Assembly (NCBI GenBank): GCA_001768125.1
Contig: MENB01000134.1
Coordinates: 1 to 8,388, forward strand
Direction of reading: 5' to 3'
Length of the DNA: 8,388 nucleotides
Source: Armatimonadetes bacterium RBG_19FT_COMBO_69_19
Lineage (GTDB): Bacteria > Sysuimicrobiota > Sysuimicrobiia > Sysuimicrobiales > Kaftiobacteriaceae
The notes under the pieces: generated by a model
Told to the model about the DNA's origin: nothing
The model's input: only the letters and a program-made list of their open reading frames with translations
Database searches by the model: none
Position numbers and translations under genes: made by a program
Shown here: positions 1 through 6,146 of the stretch, piece by piece
How the letters are laid out: each line of letters opens with the position of its first letter
How positions within the stretch are numbered: position 1 is the first letter of the stretch

Positions 1-1019
1 ATGCGCTTCGGAGACATGCGGATCGGCTCGGCGGACCCGTGGCCGCCCAGAGCCCGCGTCCGGGCCACATCGATGATGTCGCCGACGACGGCCACGGCTG
101 TCGGCGGCCCACCTGCGCCACGTCCGCTCAGGACCACCGGCCCGAGACCGTCGGCCTCCACCTCGAGCGCGTTGAACTCATCCGCCACGAGCGCCAGGGG
201 ATGGCTGAGCGGGATGAGAGCGGGATGGACGCGCACCTCGACATCGCCGTCGCGCAGCCGCCCGATCGCCAGCAGCTTGATCGCGTACTCCAGCTCGCGT
301 GCGTAGGCCATGTCGCGGGGCGAGATCGCAGCGATCCCCTCGCGGAAGACGTCCGCGCTCGTCACCCGGCATCCGAAGGCGGCAGACGCCAGGATCGCCA
401 GCTTCGCCGCCGCATCGTGGCCGTCGATGTCGTCCGTCGGATCGGCTTCGGCGAACCCATGTCGCTGAGCGGCAGCGAGAGCGTCTTCGAAGGTCCATCC
501 CTCCTGCGCCATCCGGGTGAGCATGTAGTTCGTCGTCCCGTTGAGGATGCCGGTAATCGAATGGATGCGGGCGGCGGCCAGCGACTCCCGGATGGACCTG
601 ACCAGGGGGATCCCGCCACCAACGCTGCCCTCGAAGCGCAGGTCCACGCCCGACGCGTTCGCTCGCTCAAACAGCTCCGGCCCGTGCTCCGCGAGTAATT
701 GCTTGTTGGCCGTGACAACCGGCTTCCTCAGCTCGAGCGCCCGCAGGACCAGGCTGCGTGCCGGCTCGATCCCGCCGATGAGCTCGACCACGACGTCGAT
801 CTCAGGCGACTCCACGACTTCGCGGGGATTGCCGGTGAGGGGCACCCGCGGGACGTCGCCCCGGGTCTTGTCCGGATGAGCGACGGCCGCTTTCACTGGG
901 ACGATCCGGACGCCCGCTCGCTCGGCAATGTGCGCCTCGTCGGCCAGGAGGCGCAGGACCTCGGCGCCCACGGTCCCAAGGCCGAGCAGTCCCACCGAGA
1001 CTCTCGGCAGCGACGACAT
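1..1019 (-). CDS. hom: Homoserine dehydrogenase, partial (C-terminus beyond window)
   Basis: This enzyme reduces aspartate 4-semialdehyde to homoserine with NAD(P)H in the cytoplasm, the branch point towards threonine and methionine. Reading leftwards from the ATG at 1019-1017 gives 339 codons with no stop before the window edge. Residues 9-17 (VGLLGLGTVG region) form the Rossmann dinucleotide-binding loop. TANK at 103-106 carries the conserved lysine. LNGTTNYML at 159-167 and GFAEADPTDDIDG at 188-200 are family signatures with the catalytic acidic residues, followed by Lys206. GRGAGGPPTA at 299-308 is the conserved glycine-rich segment after the catalytic domain. Family members are usually about 430 residues, so roughly 90 residues, including the usual ACT regulatory domain, should lie to the left. 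No strong Shine-Dalgarno sequence precedes this ATG. An in-frame ATG at 1055-1053 would add 12 residues, but the chosen start gives the usual short lead into the Rossmann fold. Confidence 0.96.
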   Translation of the reverse strand, partial: MSSLPRVSVGLLGLGTVGAEVLRLLADEAHIAERAGVRIVPVKAAVAHPDKTRGDVPRVPLTGNPREVVESPEIDVVVELIGGIEPARSLVLRALELRKPVVTANKQLLAEHGPELFERANASGVDLRFEGSVGGGIPLVRSIRESLAAARIHSITGILNGTTNYMLTRMAQEGWTFEDALAAAQRHGFAEADPTDDIDGHDAAAKLAILASAAFGCRVTSADVFREGIAAISPRDMAYARELEYAIKLLAIGRLRDGDVEVRVHPALIPLSHPLALVADEFNALEVEADGLGPVVLSGRGAGGPPTAVAVVGDIIDVARTRALGGHGSAEPIRMSPKR

Positions 1020-1124
1020 GGTCCATATGTCTTCAGGGTTGCCGCGCAAAACCATCCTTACCAACAGAGGTGACGGGATGGCACCGCGAGGGTCGAGCGC
1101 TTACCTGCGCGGGCACGCGGGATT

Positions 1125-1133
1125 TGGTAGAAT
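1125..1133 (+). promoter_or_regulatory. Extended -10 promoter for tRNA-Lys
   Basis: TGGTAGAAT fits the extended -10 consensus TGnTATAAT with one mismatch in the hexamer. It ends 7 bases before the mature tRNA, so transcription would begin almost at the tRNA 5' end. No good -35 box sits 16-18 bases upstream (the region reads CTGCGC), which an extended -10 can tolerate. The site is an inference from position and sequence. Confidence 0.5.
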
Positions 1134-1140
1134 CTGTGCG

Positions 1141-1216
1141 GGGCCGTTAGCTCAGCGGGCAGAGCGCCGGGCTTTTAACCCGGGCGTCGGGGGTTCGAGT
1201 CCCTCACGGCCCACCA
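1141..1216 (+). tRNA. tRNA-Lys (anticodon UUU), CCA encoded
   Basis: The full cloverleaf can be folded by eye. The 7-bp acceptor stem is GGGCCGT with ACGGCCC. The D stem is GCTC/GAGC and the anticodon stem is CCGGG/CCCGG, with loop CTTTTAA placing TTT at positions 34-36. The variable loop has five bases (GCGTC). The T stem is GGGGG/CCCTC, with one G-T pair, around loop TTCGAGT. The discriminator base is A and the 3' CCA is encoded, giving 76 bases. The gene stands alone: homoserine dehydrogenase diverges to the left, and no second tRNA or repeated 3' tRNA segment that would mark an integrated element is visible to the right. Confidence 0.97.
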
Positions 1217-1553
1217 AACCCCATGACGAGGAACCGACAGTACCCTGTGTGGATTCGTCCGAGCCTCGGAGAGCATATGAAGGGTCCGAGCGGCGAGGGT
1301 CAATCCCGACAAGGTCGACTGTGAGGCCCGCAGTGAGAACGGCACGATCCTATATGGAATACATCGTGGCAACCATCTAGCGACGGATCGATCCCGAGCG
1401 TGAAAGAATCCGACAGAGAGCGGCGACTAAGGCTCTCAAGCAGGCAGCGAGAACCCGATCCGCGGAGTGCACGCTCCTGCGGGCGGACCAGATCTAATGT
1501 CGCGCGCGGGCCGGGGGGAGTACCCTCGGACCCGCGCATCGGCAACGCACCGA
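1217..1553. other. Gene-free stretch between tRNA-Lys and the cupin gene
   Basis: About 337 bases hold no credible gene. Open frames here lack a Shine-Dalgarno sequence and family-like protein sequence, and two of them are translations of the tRNA. Visible structure includes TCCGAG at 1258-1263, its complement CTCGGA at 1265-1270 and a second TCCGAG at 1285-1290, which could form alternative small hairpins. A short bulged GC hairpin lies at 1461-1481 and the larger GC hairpin at 1504-1537 is listed separately. No clear T-tailed terminator follows the tRNA. Confidence 0.6.
1504..1537 (-). terminator. GC-rich hairpin downstream of the cupin gene, possible terminator
   Basis: GCGCGGG at 1504-1510 pairs with CCCGCGC at 1531-1537. 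The stem continues inwards with a CCG/CGG block and a short G/C block after a one-base bulge, about 13 pairs in all. It begins 16 bases past the cupin stop codon. The sequence after it on the minus strand (GCGACATTAGATC) is not U-rich, so this is not a classical intrinsic terminator. It could be a tail-less terminator or a 3'-end stabiliser. Confidence 0.4.
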
Positions 1554-1973
1554 CTACGGGCGGACGAGGTTCGCCTTGCCCTGCTCACCAGAGAACACCA
1601 CGAGGAATCTCGTGGCCGCATTGGTGCGGTTGATTCCGTTGTGCCAGGCGTTCACGACCTCCAGAAACGCGTCCCCAGCTTTGTGAACCTTCGTTCCCTG
1701 TCCGTCGGCCTCGACCGTTAACTCCCCTTCGAGCACGTACACGAAGGTCGGAACCGGGTGCATGTGCCGCCCAGTCTGCCCGCCCGGCGCGAGTTCGGCC
1801 CGCAGCGCGGTGATCTCGTTCCGGAAGAGCGGGAACTGGATCGGTTGTCCCGCGCCGGTCGTGCTCGACTGCAGTACTGCCGTCGCCTGGAAGCCAACCT
1901 GACTCCACACTGCGATGGCGGCGACCATCACGAAAGCGAGCGCAAGAACTGTCACAAACACGGTCTTTCTCAT
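1554..1973 (-). CDS. Small exported or membrane-anchored cupin-domain protein
   Basis: The 139-residue product starts with MRK followed by a hydrophobic helix at about residues 4-23 (TVFVTVLALAFVMVAAIAVW), a signal peptide or N-terminal anchor that would place the cupin outside the membrane. The single cupin barrel has motif 1, GGQTGRHMHPVPTFVYVLEG, with HxH metal-ligand histidines, and motif 2, GDAFLEVVNAWHNGIN, with the last histidine. The usual motif 1 glutamate is replaced by threonine in the VPTF segment, so metal binding may rest on three histidines. The ATG at 1973-1971 is chosen because a strong GGAGGTG lies just upstream and the signal sequence begins there; an in-frame start at 2021 would add 16 unlikely residues. 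Cupins of this type may be small-molecule-binding or sensory proteins or simple dioxygenase/isomerase-like enzymes. The substrate cannot be read from sequence. The gene diverges from the ABC operon. Confidence 0.9.
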   Translation of the reverse strand: MRKTVFVTVLALAFVMVAAIAVWSQVGFQATAVLQSSTTGAGQPIQFPLFRNEITALRAELAPGGQTGRHMHPVPTFVYVLEGELTVEADGQGTKVHKAGDAFLEVVNAWHNGINRTNAATRFLVVFSGEQGKANLVRP

Positions 1974-1977
1974 GACC

Positions 1978-1984
1978 CACCTCC
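1978..1984 (-). promoter_or_regulatory. Strong ribosome binding site of the cupin gene
   Basis: On the minus strand this reads GGAGGTG, with the GGAGG core six bases before the ATG at 1973. It decides the start in favour of this ATG over the in-frame start 48 bases upstream. Confidence 0.8.
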
Positions 1985-2042
1985 CCGATCGGGTGCCGGT
2001 TCTGTCCATTTCGGGATTCACATATCCGGCATCTATTGCAAA

Positions 2043-2079
2043 AGACGACTTTTGGCGTCCAGTTTATTGCGCGTCGTCT
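2043..2079. repeat. Inverted repeat, possible operator
   Basis: AGACGAC at 2043-2049 is perfectly inverted as GTCGTCT at 2073-2079, with 23 bases between. The arm centres are 30 bases apart, close to three helical turns, so both arms would face the same side of the DNA. It sits in the AT-rich island between the divergent cupin and ABC genes, where a shared regulator would bind. A regulatory role is inferred from position only, and no regulator gene is in the window. Confidence 0.4.
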
Positions 2080-2279
2080 CATTTCCGAACCGGGGCAGAG
2101 GCCGATAACTCTGCTCGCGCGATGAGGCGCACGGCCCCGGAACGTTGGATGATGCGGCCAACACGGCCTCACCGCTTGAGAGTTCAGCGTTGAGACAAAC
2201 GAGGGGTCCTCCGCCACGCGGCGAACGGGGACACATGCAGCCAGGACTCGGCGGGAGTCCCGAGAGGGGGTTCTCCAGC

Positions 2280-4037
2280 ATGCGCAAGCTCGCCAGATTG
2301 TGGATACTGATCGTTGCGGTCGCTGGCCTCGTGGTCCCGGCGTTCGCCGCGGATAAGCCCGTGCGCGGGTACGAGAGCCTGGGCATCGTCCCCGGCAAGG
2401 TGGGCGGCCGGTTGACGATGGTGCTCGGCGACAGCCCGCAGAGCTTCCTCTATTACGGCGTGATCGACAGCAACCTGCAGGCGCTCTCGCAGCATCTTTA
2501 CGATGGGCTCGTCGAGTACAACTACCGCACCTACGAGCTCGAGCCCGCCCTCGCCGAGCGGTGGACGATCAGCCGGGACGGTCGCGTCTACACCTTCTTC
2601 CTGCGGCAGGACGTGAAGTGGCAGGACGGCCAGCCGTTCACGGCTGACGATGTGGTCTTCACGTACGACCAGATCGTGCAGAACCCCGAAGCCCGCGCCG
2701 GAGACGCCGGGGCGTTTACGATCGGCGGGCAGCGCGCGAAGTTTGAGAAGGTGGACACGTACACCATCCGCCTCACGCTCCCCAAGGCCGCGCCAGCCAT
2801 GCTCCAATACATGCGCCTGTACATCATGCCGAAGCACAAGCTGCTGTCCTTCACCGTCGAGGGCGGCGCGAAGCCGGCCGACATCAACACCGCCTGGCCC
2901 ACGACCGTGAACCCGCGCGAGGTGATCGGCACGGGTCCGTTCCGGCTGCAGAGCTACGTCCCGGGCCAGAAAGTCACGCTGGCCCGCAACCCCAACTACT
3001 GGAAGAAGGACGCGAACGGCACCCGGCTGCCCTATCTGAACCAGCTCGAGCTTCTGATCATCCGGGACCCGGAACAGCAGGTGGCGCAGTTCCTGGCGGG
3101 CAACGTCGGACAGCTCAACATCTCCGGGGCGCAGTTCCCGGACCTCCGGGCGCGCCAGCAGGGGGGCGCCCCGTTCAAGGTGACCAGCGCCCGCGCGCTC
3201 TTCGGCAGCCCGCCGCACCTCGCGTTCAACTTCGACGCCAGGAACCCGGAGCTGGCCAGACTCTTCAGCGATCTCCGATGGCGTCAGGCGATGCAGATGG
3301 CAGTCAACCGCCAGCGGATCATCGACGACGTGTACAACGGTCTGGCTGAGCTGCCGGGCCACGGTGTGGCACCGATCTCGAGCTGGTACTTCGATACCAA
3401 GAAGCTCCTGGGGACGTTCGATCTCCAGGCCGCGGCCCGCGCGCTCGACGAGATGGGACTGCGCATGGGGCCGGACGGCGTGCGGCGGCTGCCGAACGGC
3501 CAGCCGCTCGAGTTCACGCTGACGTACGGCACCGACTCATCGGTCTGGCCGCCGATCGCCACGATCCTCCAGAACGACCTCAAGCAGATCGGTGTGCGCG
3601 CCAACCTCCAGGGCATCCTCTCGCGGACATTGCTCTCCACAGGCCTCTCCGGAAACTACGAGGCCCTGCTGCTGGCGTTCGGCGACCAGCCGGATCCCGA
3701 GCTGCGCAAGCCGATCTGGCAGCCGGGCGGGGCGCTGTACTACTGGCACCGCGCCACACAGCCGGCGACACCGGGCGGGGAGGCGAACTTCTCGGCCATG
3801 CAGCCGTGGGAGCGCCAGATCTTCGACCTCTGGGAGACCGGCGGGACGACCGTGTCGCGGCCGCAGCGCAAGGCAGTGTACGACCGGTGGCAGATGCTGT
3901 TCGCCCAGAACCTTCCGGTGATCATGATCGCCAAGCCGACGGCGGTCGGGGCGATCCACAACCGGTACGGGAACTACCTGTACAGCCTGGGCGTGATCCC
4001 CGGCTACAACCCTTTGCCGCTGATCTTCCAGAGGTGA
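2280..4037 (+). CDS. ABC transporter substrate-binding protein, family 5 (peptide/nickel type)
   Basis: This is the extracytoplasmic receptor of a DppA/OppA-like importer, 585 residues from the ATG at 2280. Residues 1-23 form a signal peptide (MRKLARLW, a hydrophobic core, then PAFA) with likely cleavage near AFA/A. There is no lipobox cysteine, so the protein is probably released to the periplasm rather than lipid-anchored. Family 5 landmarks are YDGLVEY near 74-80, LAERWTISRDG near 91-101, the VKWQDGQPFTADDVVFTYD block at 112-130, GTGPFRL at 217-223 and NPNYW at 237-241. Length is normal for the family. AGGGGG at 2265-2270 supports this ATG; an in-frame ATG at 2145 would add 45 residues before the signal peptide and is rejected. 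Two permease genes follow, the first after 21 bases. The ligand (peptide, sugar, metal chelate or other) cannot be told from sequence. Confidence 0.93.
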   Translation: MRKLARLWILIVAVAGLVVPAFAADKPVRGYESLGIVPGKVGGRLTMVLGDSPQSFLYYGVIDSNLQALSQHLYDGLVEYNYRTYELEPALAERWTISRDGRVYTFFLRQDVKWQDGQPFTADDVVFTYDQIVQNPEARAGDAGAFTIGGQRAKFEKVDTYTIRLTLPKAAPAMLQYMRLYIMPKHKLLSFTVEGGAKPADINTAWPTTVNPREVIGTGPFRLQSYVPGQKVTLARNPNYWKKDANGTRLPYLNQLELLIIRDPEQQVAQFLAGNVGQLNISGAQFPDLRARQQGGAPFKVTSARALFGSPPHLAFNFDARNPELARLFSDLRWRQAMQMAVNRQRIIDDVYNGLAELPGHGVAPISSWYFDTKKLLGTFDLQAAARALDEMGLRMGPDGVRRLPNGQPLEFTLTYGTDSSVWPPIATILQNDLKQIGVRANLQGILSRTLLSTGLSGNYEALLLAFGDQPDPELRKPIWQPGGALYYWHRATQPATPGGEANFSAMQPWERQIFDLWETGGTTVSRPQRKAVYDRWQMLFAQNLPVIMIAKPTAVGAIHNRYGNYLYSLGVIPGYNPLPLIFQR

Positions 4038-4058
4038 CGGCGGAGCGACGGTAGACTC

Positions 4059-5030
4059 ATGCTGTGGTTCGTGGTGCGCCGGGTCCTGCTCATGGTCCCG
4101 GCGCTCCTCGTTATCTCGGCCCTGGTCTTCGCCGTCGTGCAGCTGCAGCCCGGCGGGTTCCTCACCCAGTACCTGGACGACCCGCGGTTCAGCCCGGAGA
4201 CCGTCGAGACGATCAAGCGGCAGTTCGGGCTCGACCAGCCCGCGCACGTCCAGTACCTGCGCTGGCTTCAGGGCATCGTCACCCGGGGCGACTTCGGCTA
4301 TTCCTTCCTTAATGGACGGCCCGTCGGGAGCCTGATCTGGGAGCGCGTAGGGTGGACGGTCTTCCTGGCGCTGCTGACGATCGCCGGCACCTGGCTGATC
4401 GCGATCCCCCTGGGCATCTACACCGCGCTCCGCCCGCGGGGGCCGGCGGCGACTCTCGTGAACCTCATCAGCTACCTGGGGCAGGCGATGCCGGACTTCC
4501 TGCTCGCGCTGCTCTTGATCGCGCTGGTCCTCAGCCGCGGCGGGACCAACGTGGGTGGGCTGTTCAGCCCCGACTACATCGGCGCGCCCTGGAGTTGGGG
4601 GCGGCTGCGGGACATGCTGGCCCATCTGTGGATTCCACTGGCGGCGATCAGCCTCGAGGGTGTGGCCGGGCTGATGCGCCAAATGCGCGCAAAGCTGCTC
4701 GACGTGCTGGGCGCCGACTACGTCCGCACCGCACGCGCGAAAGGCGCGCCGGAACGGACCGTCGTGTGGAAGCACGCCGTGCGCAACGCCATCAATCCGC
4801 TGATCAGCCTGGCCGGGCTCAGCCTCCCGAGCCTGATCAGCAGCACCATCCTGGTCTCGATCGTCTTGAACCTGCCGACGATCGGTCCGTTCCTCTATGA
4901 CTCGCTGTTGAACAAGGACCAGTACGTGGTTACGACGCTGCTGCTGATCAGCAGCCTGCTGCTGATGGTGGGCAACCTGCTGGCCGACCTGGCGCTCGCA
5001 TGGGCGGACCCCCGGATCCGGTACCAGTGA
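4059..5030 (+). CDS. ABC transporter permease, DppB/OppB type
   Basis: This inner-membrane subunit of a family 5 importer has 323 residues, a typical length. Transmembrane helix 1 is at about 9-28, followed by the periplasmic segment with the FGLDQP motif at 56-61 and the RGDFGYSF motif at 76-83. Further helices are at about 100-122, 133-158, 190-205, 255-275 and 290-312. The cytoplasmic EAA loop that contacts the ATPase is at about 219-245 (DYVRTARAKGAPERTVVWKH). The protein ends in the usual ADPRIRY. The gene starts 21 bases after the binding-protein stop; GGAG lies 13 bases before the ATG, a rather long spacing, so translation may lean on coupling. Its end overlaps the start of the second permease. 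Confidence 0.95.
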   Translation: MLWFVVRRVLLMVPALLVISALVFAVVQLQPGGFLTQYLDDPRFSPETVETIKRQFGLDQPAHVQYLRWLQGIVTRGDFGYSFLNGRPVGSLIWERVGWTVFLALLTIAGTWLIAIPLGIYTALRPRGPAATLVNLISYLGQAMPDFLLALLLIALVLSRGGTNVGGLFSPDYIGAPWSWGRLRDMLAHLWIPLAAISLEGVAGLMRQMRAKLLDVLGADYVRTARAKGAPERTVVWKHAVRNAINPLISLAGLSLPSLISSTILVSIVLNLPTIGPFLYDSLLNKDQYVVTTLLLISSLLLMVGNLLADLALAWADPRIRYQ

Positions 5031-6130
5031 CACACCCGCCGGGGGCGACGCCCCCCTCGGCTCCAGGCGGAGCGAGGCGATCGTCGTCCGCGTGGCGGCG
5101 GTTCCGCCGGTCGACGCCGGGCGTGGCCAGCGCCGGCATCCTGCTGGTGCTGTACGTCATCGCCGCCCTCGCACCGTTCCTGGCCCCGTACAGCCTCGTC
5201 GAGCAGCATCCCGATCTGACCTACCAGCCGCCGCAGCGCGTGCGCGTCATCCGCGACGGGCGCCTGGTCAGGCCGTATGTGTACCCGATGACGCGGAAGC
5301 GAGATCCCGTCACGTTCGTGCTGAGCTTCACCGAGGATACGTCACGTCCGCTCCCGATCCGGCTCTTCGTCCGCGGAGATCGCTACTCGCTCCTCGGTCT
5401 CCGGAGCAACTGGCACCTGTTTGGGGTGAATGGGGGCGGGATCTTCCTCATGGGCACCGATGCCTTCGGCCGATGTCTCCTTTCCCGCACCCTCGTGGGC
5501 TCGCAGGTGTCCCTCACGGTGGGCGTGGTCGGCGTGGCGATCTCGTTCGCCATCGGCATCGTCATCGGCGGAGTCTCAGGATTCTACGCCGGGATCCTCG
5601 ACACGATGATCCAGCGGCTGATCGAAATCTTGCTCTCGATCCCGCGGCTGCCCATCCTGCTCGCGCTGGCCACGGTGATCCCCGCGTCGTGGCCTAGCTC
5701 TTACGTGTACGTGGGAATCGTCGCCGTATTGAGCCTGATCGGGTGGGCCGGGCTGGCCCGGGTGATCCGCGGCCAGGTCATCGCCATGCGCGAGCTGGAG
5801 TACGTCACAGCGGCGCGCGCAACGGGGCTGCGTGATCTGCCCATCATCCTGCGCCACATCATGCCGAACCTGAGCTCGTACCTGATCGTCACGGCCACGC
5901 TCGCCCTCCCCGGCTACATCCTCGGCGAGAGTGCGTTGTCGTTCCTGGGCCTCGGGGTCAAGGAACCGATGGCCTCGTGGGGATTGCTGCTTCGCGACGC
6001 GCAGAACTTCCGGGCGTTGAATCTCTACCCCTGGCTGCTCGCCCCGGGCGCCCTGATCGTGATCTCGGTGATGGCGTTCAACTTCGTCGGCGACGCGCTA
6101 CGCGACGCGGCCGACCTCCAAAGCATCTAG
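5027..6130 (+). CDS. ABC transporter permease, DppC/OppC type
   Basis: This is the partner permease, 367 residues from the GTG at 5027, which overlaps the previous stop as GTGA. An in-frame ATG at 5000 gives 376 residues with a 31-base overlap; neither start has a good Shine-Dalgarno sequence, so the choice is tentative. A Pro/Ser/Arg-rich cytoplasmic tail precedes helix 1 at about 31-53. A long extracytoplasmic insert at about 56-140, including TEDTSRPLPIRLFVRGDRY, comes before the GTDAFGR motif at 143-149. The core holds helices at about 160-185, 205-225, 227-245, 283-300 and 337-355. The EAA loop is at about 258-281 and ESALSFLGLG at 301-310. The residue after GTDxxGR is cysteine where aspartate is usual. 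The operon ends here: the next gene converges after 16 bases, so no ATPase gene follows. Confidence 0.94.
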   Translation: MTHPPGATPPSAPGGARRSSSAWRRFRRSTPGVASAGILLVLYVIAALAPFLAPYSLVEQHPDLTYQPPQRVRVIRDGRLVRPYVYPMTRKRDPVTFVLSFTEDTSRPLPIRLFVRGDRYSLLGLRSNWHLFGVNGGGIFLMGTDAFGRCLLSRTLVGSQVSLTVGVVGVAISFAIGIVIGGVSGFYAGILDTMIQRLIEILLSIPRLPILLALATVIPASWPSSYVYVGIVAVLSLIGWAGLARVIRGQVIAMRELEYVTAARATGLRDLPIILRHIMPNLSSYLIVTATLALPGYILGESALSFLGLGVKEPMASWGLLLRDAQNFRALNLYPWLLAPGALIVISVMAFNFVGDALRDAADLQSI

Positions 6131-6146
6131 CGCCCCAAGCAAGCGT

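Larger units (their letters stand above)
1974..2279. promoter_or_regulatory. Divergent intergenic region, cupin and ABC operon
   Basis: About 306 bases separate the two divergent starts, so the promoters of both units should lie here. The segment from about 2020 to 2090 is clearly richer in A and T than the surroundings and contains the inverted repeat at 2043-2079. A 6-bp hairpin GCAGAG/CTCTGC lies at 2095-2114. I could not match a convincing -35/-10 pair on either strand, so no promoter is placed. Near the operon start, GGACTC/GAGTCC can form a hairpin at 2244-2260, just upstream of the purine-rich AGGGGG at 2265-2270 that serves the binding-protein gene. Confidence 0.5.

Noticed and set aside
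39..698. Plus-strand open frame of about 220 codons at the left end
   Set aside because: The opposite strand encodes homoserine dehydrogenase with all family motifs; this is its shadow.
1175..1372. Minus-strand open frame ending in a WWAVRDSNPRRPG-like peptide
   Set aside because: This is the classic false protein made by translating a tRNA gene backwards. It overlaps the T arm of tRNA-Lys and has no family support.
928..1380. Plus-strand open frame running through tRNA-Lys
   Set aside because: It contains the typical forward translation of a tRNA (LAQRAERRAFNPG) and overlaps the homoserine dehydrogenase start on the other strand.
1457..1494. GATC-flanked segment with a small bulged hairpin
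   Set aside because: The arms are short and imperfect, and GATC is palindromic and common, so no function is supported.
2184..3362. Antisense open frame of about 390 codons under the binding-protein gene
   Set aside because: It has the same compositional cause and no recognisable domain or ribosome binding site, and the sense strand is a clear family 5 protein.
3537..5033. Long antisense open frame of nearly 500 codons across the permease and binding-protein genes
   Set aside because: It is rich in Q, R, D, H and P without motifs, lies opposite well-recognised genes and reflects their GC-biased third positions.
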